Below, in pieces: positions 61,401-64,000 of a DNA stretch of 64,000 bases. Every line of letters begins with the position of its first letter. Position 1 is the stretch's first letter. This DNA is from Apus apus (Eukaryota > Chordata > Aves > Apodiformes > Apodidae). The stretch spans positions 57,505,966 through 57,569,965 of the forward strand of contig NC_067283.1 of the NCBI RefSeq assembly GCF_020740795.1, read 5' to 3'. Under the pieces are notes generated by a model. It searched no databases and had not been told where the DNA came from. It saw nothing but the letters and a program-made list of their open reading frames with translations. The translations under genes were made by a program, and so were the position numbers.

Positions 61401-63506
61401 AACCTTGGAATATGAAGAATTTCCCTAGAAGGTGAATTAAAGATGCAAAGTGGAGCCATGGAAATACGTGGTAAATAGAAGAACAATACATTACTGTATA
61501 AATATTGTACTACCCCTTCATGCAGTATCAGATACTCAAATTCATTTGTCTTTTGCAGCAAAGTGCTTTGGCCTTCTATGGATAAATGGATAAGGGAGAG
61601 AAAGGGGACTGAAACTGCTCAATCCATTTCTGATAGTGTCATAGCATTGACACTCAGGCTAATTGGTAAGTAATCTTGAGCACTTACTGTCTTGATTGAA
61701 ATTCTTTGTGTAAGTATGCCCTTTGAAAATGTCAGCCTGCCTGGAAAGTGAACTGAAATATTTTTGCCTTTTTTTTTTTTTTTTTTTTACTTCTCAATCT
61801 TGATTTTTTTTTTTTTCACTTTCTTTAAAAATTTTCACCTTAAAGCCAAACTTTCACAATCCTATGCAGATATTTTCTGTTTGTCTGCTTGTGGAAAGCA
61901 TGTGAGAGATGTTAGTCTGATTGCATGATAACAAATAGCAACGTTTTAGGTATTTAAAATGAAATGAACTGTAGATACATAAGGTTTTATATGGAACATA
62001 ATGCTTCCTGCAATTTTAAGTTAGATTCATTTATTTGGGATCTAGATGGCATTTAAGGTAAATAGATAAACTCTGAGTTTCAATAGATATTTTCAGTGTG
62101 TGGGCTATAAAATGTTGTTTGTTCAACAGAAATGGCATTCTTTTGAGAGTTTTACACTTAAAAATTGTAAACATGCATCTGATGAAAAATGCCTGGGGTT
62201 CTTTAGTCATGAAAGAAACAGGACAACTGTTGTTCCCAAGACAACATGGTAACCAAAAAGACTATTTTTTGTAATTGAAATTTGCATTTTCTGTTGATAC
62301 TTCAACAATCATTCAGTAAGTCTAAAAATTACAAAGTGGCGTGTCTAAATGCCAGATATATAACCTTTTTTTCCTTTCAGGTCGATTGGGCCAAATAGGT
62401 TTGAAGGAAGGATCTCTTACTGCAGTGAAGAATATTGGTTCTGTAATTGGACTGTTTGTACAGCATGCAGAAGAGGAAGGTAATGTTTATTTAGAGGAAC
62501 TTCAGGGTAACATCTGCAATGTGAAGTTTTGTCAATGGAAACAAAACACACAAACTGAGACACACATGCCAAAATAGCCTGCTTGTGGCACTTTGTTTGA
62601 GTCCCTTTCTCTTCTGAGGTTAATGAAGCATGTGTATTCCCTTCTATTTGAGACTAGGAACAACTCAGAGTTTCAGCCACCTTGGAATTCACTGCTTCAT
62701 GTAACAGCGTATCAGCTGCCTCAAAGAACATAAAGTAGTAATAGATGTTACCTGAGCAGCTCATGCTGAAGCTTCCTACTAGCAAGATTGCTGTACTGGG
62801 AGACGTTGCAAGTCAACCCAAATTTCTGACTGAGACAAAGCAAGGCAATTAGGGCAGCAGAGATCTATGTTGCTAAGTTATTCTGAATGTCAAGTACATT
62901 TTGCAGTGAAGCATTGCTTGATTTTAGGGAGCTGTTTTGAACTGCTTGTATAGCTTCTCTTCCTTGCAGTCTCAAGTTCTTCCAAGTAAGTGGTATATGT
63001 CTGTGTCTGTTTCAGACTGTGTAAACCTGACTGTTTTTGTGAAGGTCTGATGACCCTTAACTAGAGCAAAATCATTAGATGTTCAAGTATTTTATGTCTG
63101 AATATTGAAGACCTACTGAATTCATAAAACTGAGAAAGTGCTAGTATAAGATGACTTGTTATGGAATTTGTCTGCAGGTTGCAATCTTGCTACTTTCTGG
63201 CATCACAGATGTTGATTTGTTTTAATTTCAGTTCTTGAGCAAATAGTTTTTTAGATTCAGGTTTCCCAAAAACCTTATTGCATTTCAAAGTTTCTGTAAG
63301 CTGATTTGTGTTAACTTTTTACAGGTGTTACATGGGGTGTGCAGCTGGCAGCCATATATGCACTGTGTGACTTGGGTTCAAGCAATCCAGAAGGTACTGT
63401 TGAGGCCATCCAGGCTTGGAGAGCAACAGTTCATAACGACATCCCTTCTGCTGTCACAAGTGGCATAGCAGAAATCACTTCTCTGTGTAAAATGGAGATG
63501 AACTAA
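31221..63506 (+). CDS. ICE1: ICE1, little elongation complex scaffold subunit (19 coding exons)
   Basis: ICE1 is the scaffold of the little elongation complex. With ELL, ICE2 and ZC3H8 it supports transcription of snRNA genes in the nucleus, where it concentrates in Cajal and histone locus bodies. The 19 exons listed below splice in consistent phase to 6,438 bp, or 2,145 residues plus TAA; the human protein is about 2,266. The MMPGET start, a predicted coiled coil at about residues 25-165 (rich in [16 protein letters not shown]), the [14 protein letters not shown] segment opening exon 13, a basic patch near 1,453-1,473, a Pro-rich region with many SP/TP pairs at about 1,500-1,590, and a C-terminal helical region from about 1,800 to the end ([29 protein letters not shown]) all match ICE1. 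The middle of the protein is acidic, probably disordered and poorly conserved. The gene appears intact. Exon 3 and its junctions are the least certain part. Confidence 0.95.
32078..32136 (+). CDS. ICE1: ICE1 coding exon 2
   Basis: Acceptor CTTACAG, donor GA|GTAAGT (phase 2). Encodes [19 protein letters not shown], the start of the conserved N-terminal helix. Confidence 0.92.
32137..33598. other. ICE1 intron 2
   Basis: GTAAGT...TTGCAG intron of about 1.5 kb. Contains a T-rich half and short open frames with no similarity. No repeat recognised. Confidence 0.85.
33599..33633 (+). CDS. ICE1: ICE1 coding exon 3, followed by a U12-like donor
   Basis: Acceptor TCTTGCAG. Encodes (D)[11 protein letters not shown], matching the family's LLTEYQKKC. 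After ACTG comes ATATCCTTT (33,634-33,642), a full match to the U12-type AT-AC donor consensus, giving phase 1. The GT donors nearby are less satisfactory: AAAT|GTACTG leads to a stop with the phase-matched acceptor, and CAGA|GTATCA keeps the frame but drops the conserved YQQKC. Confidence 0.68.
33634..34833 (+). other. ICE1 intron 3, candidate U12-type (AT-AG)
   Basis: Begins ATATCCTTT, the U12-type donor consensus. Near the 3' end TTTTTCAAT (34,806-34,814) is a weak match to the U12 branch site TTCCTTAAC, with its A about 21 bases before the splice point. It ends CAGAG. Phase 1, as is common among U12 introns. The call rests on the donor; the branch site and acceptor are only compatible. 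Confidence 0.55.
34834..34943 (+). CDS. ICE1: ICE1 coding exon 4
   Basis: Encodes (E)[13 protein letters not shown]...[14 protein letters not shown], highly similar to the family. Donor AAAAAG|GTATGC (phase 0). The 5' boundary follows from phase: from a phase-1 exon 3 the start is 34,834 (after TTTCAGAG), while a phase-2 exon 3 would give 34,832. Confidence 0.85.
35930..36006 (+). CDS. ICE1: ICE1 coding exon 5
   Basis: Acceptor CTCTACAG, donor GCTGT|GTGAGT (phase 2). Encodes [19 protein letters not shown] and NSDA of the coiled-coil region. Confidence 0.92.
37022..37170 (+). mobile_element. CR1 fragment (ORF2 C-terminal part)
   Basis: Encodes [20 protein letters not shown] and [20 protein letters not shown], the conserved C-terminal part of CR1 ORF2, and stops abruptly. 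It is separate from the next plus-strand CR1, whose sequence starts earlier in ORF2. Confidence 0.78.
37171..37519. other. Unidentified spacer between two CR1 copies
   Basis: About 350 bp between two same-orientation CR1 pieces. Not recognisable as CR1; it may be older host sequence or an unknown insertion. Confidence 0.45.
37520..38850 (+). mobile_element. CR1 LINE, 3' half of ORF2 and 3' end
   Basis: Starts in the reverse transcriptase region ([31 protein letters not shown]), runs through broken frames including [15 protein letters not shown], and reaches the CR1 3' end (TTTTCCAACCTCAACCATTC) near 38,850. Frameshifts and stops throughout; not functional. Confidence 0.83.
39740..41560 (-). 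mobile_element. Old CR1 LINE, reverse orientation
   Basis: Begins near 39,740 with an antisense 3' end (AATCATTGAGTCCAACTCCC) and continues through antisense ORF2. On the minus strand a 167-codon frame at 40,795-41,298 contains [20 protein letters not shown] and [19 protein letters not shown], typical of the region before the reverse transcriptase core. It continues upstream to about 41,560, where the boundary is unclear. Diverged and interrupted. Confidence 0.8.
42689..42726 (+). CDS. ICE1: ICE1 coding exon 6
   Basis: Acceptor TTTAACAG, donor GAAG|GTAACT (phase 1). This 38-bp exon encodes [12 protein letters not shown] and sits after the 6.7-kb, CR1-filled intron 5. Confidence 0.9.
42727..44306. 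other. ICE1 intron 6
   Basis: GTAACT...TTGAAG intron. Apart from the possible old CR1 fragment nothing is recognisable. Confidence 0.8.
42955..43290 (-). mobile_element. Possible old CR1 fragment, reverse orientation
   Basis: Phrases such as AGCCCAGCCTGTCCAGGCAC, TGGTGAAAAAGCTTTTCCTT and CTTATGCCTGGTGTCTCTCA resemble the antisense 3' UTR of old CR1 subfamilies. No tail repeat is visible; boundaries are uncertain. Confidence 0.5.
44307..44389 (+). CDS. ICE1: ICE1 coding exon 7
   Basis: Acceptor TTCTTGAAG, donor GCACAA|GTCAGA (phase 0). Encodes [19 protein letters not shown] and LEKELKKAQ, the end of the main coiled coil. Confidence 0.9.
44664..44703 (+). CDS. ICE1: ICE1 coding exon 8
   Basis: Acceptor TTTTAACAG, donor AAAG|GTGAGT (phase 1). 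Encodes [13 protein letters not shown]. Confidence 0.88.
44793..44849 (+). CDS. ICE1: ICE1 coding exon 9
   Basis: Acceptor TTTTTTCTAG, donor AAAG|GTAAGA (phase 1). Encodes [19 protein letters not shown], corresponding to the family's Ser-rich linker. Confidence 0.88.
44850..46206. other. ICE1 intron 9
   Basis: GTAAGA...TTAACAG intron of about 1.4 kb; no repeat or RNA recognised. Confidence 0.8.
46207..46296 (+). CDS. ICE1: ICE1 coding exon 10
   Basis: Acceptor TTTTAACAG, donor GTGG|GTGAGA (phase 1). Encodes [20 protein letters not shown], matching the conserved KLLLKELW motif of ICE1. Confidence 0.92.
46380..46433 (+). CDS. ICE1: ICE1 coding exon 11
   Basis: Acceptor TTTTTTCAG, donor GAAG|GTAGGT (phase 1). 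Encodes [18 protein letters not shown], a weakly conserved part, supported by phase and splice sites. Confidence 0.8.
46434..47857. other. ICE1 intron 11
   Basis: GTAGGT...ATCTTAG intron of about 1.4 kb; no repeat or RNA recognised. The short open frames on both strands have no similarity I recognise. Confidence 0.8.
47858..48210 (+). CDS. ICE1: ICE1 coding exon 12
   Basis: Acceptor T-rich tract then ATCTTAG, donor ACACAG|GTGAGC (phase 0). Ends [18 protein letters not shown], which joins directly to [14 protein letters not shown] of exon 13 as in the family. Confidence 0.93.
48211..48822. other. ICE1 intron 12
   Basis: GTGAGC...ATTAAAG intron of 612 bp. The reading frame of exon 13 stays open back to 48,697, but the direct TTQ|DTVFGEV join shows that this is intronic. 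Confidence 0.88.
48823..53283 (+). CDS. ICE1: ICE1 coding exon 13 (4,461-bp giant exon)
   Basis: Acceptor CATTAAAG, donor AACAAG|GTGAGT (phase 0 at both ends). Encodes residues 357-1,843: a long acidic, Ser/Glu-rich, probably disordered region, then a basic patch ([20 protein letters not shown]), a Pro-rich segment with repeated SP and TP sites ([35 protein letters not shown]), a [19 protein letters not shown] element, and the start of the conserved C-terminal region ([20 protein letters not shown]). Fully open over 1,487 codons. The frame extends 42 codons upstream into intron 12, which is not coding. Confidence 0.96.
54000..54740. other. Unassigned CT-rich block
   Basis: A region with a base composition unlike the flanking AT-rich intron: pyrimidine-rich on the plus strand, with phrases such as GACTCTCAGACCCCTTTTTA. 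It could be a decayed transposon or LTR remnant, but I see no diagnostic ends or coding sequence. Confidence 0.3.
54800..55835 (-). mobile_element. CR1 LINE, reverse orientation, with part of reverse transcriptase
   Basis: Starts AATCACAGAATGGTAGAGGT (antisense CR1 3' end), passes through the 3' UTR and the ORF2 C-terminus ([20 protein letters not shown]), and reaches the reverse transcriptase. There a 149-codon minus-strand frame carries [20 protein letters not shown] and the catalytic motif in [11 protein letters not shown]. 5'-truncated near 55,835. The preserved FADD box and long frames mark it as one of the younger copies here. Confidence 0.88.
56075..56243 (+). CDS. ICE1: ICE1 coding exon 14
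   Basis: Acceptor TGCCTTGCAG, donor GAAG|GTATAG (phase 1). Encodes [18 protein letters not shown] and [20 protein letters not shown], the best conserved part of the family. Confidence 0.95.
56244..58505. other. ICE1 intron 14
   Basis: GTATAG...TTCTTAG intron of 2.3 kb, with an ATAC microsatellite and many T-rich runs; no gene or CR1 recognised. Confidence 0.85.
56725..56780. repeat. (ATAC)14 microsatellite
   Basis: Fourteen uninterrupted ATAC units (56 bp). The reverse strand reads as an artefactual open frame of alternating Met, Tyr, Val and Cys. Length and purity suggest it is polymorphic. Confidence 0.97.
58506..58666 (+). CDS. ICE1: ICE1 coding exon 15
   Basis: Acceptor T-rich tract then CTTAG, donor GAACAG|GTAATG (phase 0). 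Encodes [20 protein letters not shown] and later [20 protein letters not shown]. Confidence 0.95.
58667..59942. other. ICE1 intron 15
   Basis: GTAATG...TTCCAG intron of about 1.3 kb; nothing else recognised. Confidence 0.82.
59943..60133 (+). CDS. ICE1: ICE1 coding exon 16
   Basis: Acceptor AAATTCCAG, donor ATAAG|GTATTG (phase 2). Encodes [18 protein letters not shown] and the [20 protein letters not shown] helix. Confidence 0.94.
60134..61558. other. ICE1 intron 16
   Basis: GTATTG...TTGCAG intron of about 1.4 kb; contains one short CR1 3' end near 61,290. Confidence 0.82.
61288..61350 (-). mobile_element. CR1 3'-end fragment
   Basis: GATCATAGAATCATAGAACT then TTCAGGTTGGAAAAGACCCT and GGGTCCAA is an antisense CR1 3' end. 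About 60 bp are recognisable, in ICE1 intron 16. Confidence 0.75.
61559..61665 (+). CDS. ICE1: ICE1 coding exon 17
   Basis: Acceptor TCTTTTGCAG, donor ATTG|GTAAGT (phase 1). Encodes [16 protein letters not shown] and [10 protein letters not shown], matching the family's ELWPVMDKWIK. Confidence 0.94.
61666..62380. other. ICE1 intron 17
   Basis: GTAAGT...CTTTCAG intron of 715 bp with long T runs near 61,770-61,820; nothing else recognised. Confidence 0.82.
62381..62479 (+). CDS. ICE1: ICE1 coding exon 18
   Basis: Acceptor TTTCCTTTCAG, donor GAAG|GTAATG (phase 1). Encodes [20 protein letters not shown] and [13 protein letters not shown]. Confidence 0.95.
62480..63324. other. ICE1 intron 18
   Basis: GTAATG...TTTACAG intron of 845 bp; nothing else recognised. 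Confidence 0.82.
63325..63506 (+). CDS. ICE1: ICE1 coding exon 19 and stop codon
   Basis: Acceptor TTTTTACAG. Encodes [20 protein letters not shown], later [10 protein letters not shown], and ends [10 protein letters not shown] with TAA at 63,504-63,506. This is the natural C-terminus of the family. Confidence 0.95.
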
Positions 63507-64000
63507 AATTTAAGGAAGGGAACTGATAAAATGGAAGAAGTGCCTTATTTTACTAAGCAGTAGCTGGTTCTAGTTAAAAACAATACAAAGTGGTGTGTCC
63601 TCTTTTTTCTTAACAGAATGTCTGATCATACAAAGCAAGCTCAAGTATTTTATTTGCCCTTTCTGTTTGAGGGAAGAATTTTTTTTAAAAAAGAAATACA
63701 AATACTTCTCCTAATAACTAATCAGTGACCTGAAAACTAGCATGTCTTTGACTTCTGAGGTGTTTCTGTTTTTATGTCAGTAAAAATCAGTAATAGTTTC
63801 CACTATTTTACTTCCCTCAATTTGGAGCAGGGGCTATTTTACACAACTGAAGACTGAGCCTGGCTGAAAACCTGGCTCTATGATTTTTGTACTATATTTA
63901 TAAAGTAACTGTTCAGATAGCAGAACTTTGCCCCAGATTCTGCTTTATTTTACTTGAGTAGTCTCATAAGCTTAATTTAAAATACTCGTGTAAGGCAGAT
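63507..64000 (+). other. ICE1 3' untranslated region (start)
   Basis: Sequence after the ICE1 stop. I find no canonical AATAAA or ATTAAA in the visible part; only a weak TATAAA variant occurs near 63,898. The poly(A) site is probably a variant signal or lies beyond the right edge. Confidence 0.6.

Noticed and set aside
1..64000. CRISPR arrays, bacterial operons, tRNA or rRNA genes, intact viral genomes
   Set aside because: The window is vertebrate intron/exon DNA; nothing with repeat-spacer structure, cloverleaf tRNA sequence or viral coding order was seen.

Overview
The window looks like nuclear DNA from a bird. It carries many truncated CR1-family LINE fragments on both strands. Several end in the typical CR1 3' tail of short ATTCTRTG-like repeats, and I saw no SINEs. 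Two single-copy vertebrate genes lie head to head, about 15 kb apart, and each starts in its own CpG island. The genes were identified by reading the translated exons, not by a database search.

Left part (1-16,242, minus strand): the 5' portion of NFX1, a RING/NFX1-type zinc-finger transcriptional regulator. Three coding exons are visible: exon 1 at 16,218-16,242, exon 2 at 6,378-7,427 and exon 3 at 5,062-5,223. The remaining zinc-finger, R3H and C-terminal exons are not recognisable in 1-5,061 and are presumed to lie beyond the left edge. Intron 1 (8.8 kb) holds five CR1 pieces.

Middle (16,243-31,220): intergenic DNA between the two start codons. It contains the outer half of the NFX1 CpG island, a CR1 3' end directly against it, further CR1 remnants, and long stretches in which I recognise nothing.

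Right part (31,221-63,506, plus strand): a complete ICE1 gene, encoding the scaffold subunit of the little elongation complex. I traced 19 coding exons whose phases all match and which sum to 6,438 bp, or 2,145 codons plus stop. One exon of 4,461 bp encodes most of the acidic, low-complexity middle of the protein. Six small exons encode the conserved C-terminal helical region. Intron 5 (6.7 kb) has taken up several CR1 copies in both orientations. Intron 3 appears to start with a U12-type ATATCCTTT donor.

Both genes encode nuclear proteins involved in transcription, but they belong to different pathways and nothing here shows that they work together. The points most worth checking are the NFX1-ICE1 linkage itself (human 9p13 versus 5p15), the apparent loss of the key Phe in the NFX1 PAM2 motif, the U12-like intron in ICE1, and a CR1 insertion within about 170 bp of the NFX1 start codon. 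I did not find a clearly novel biological system in this window.
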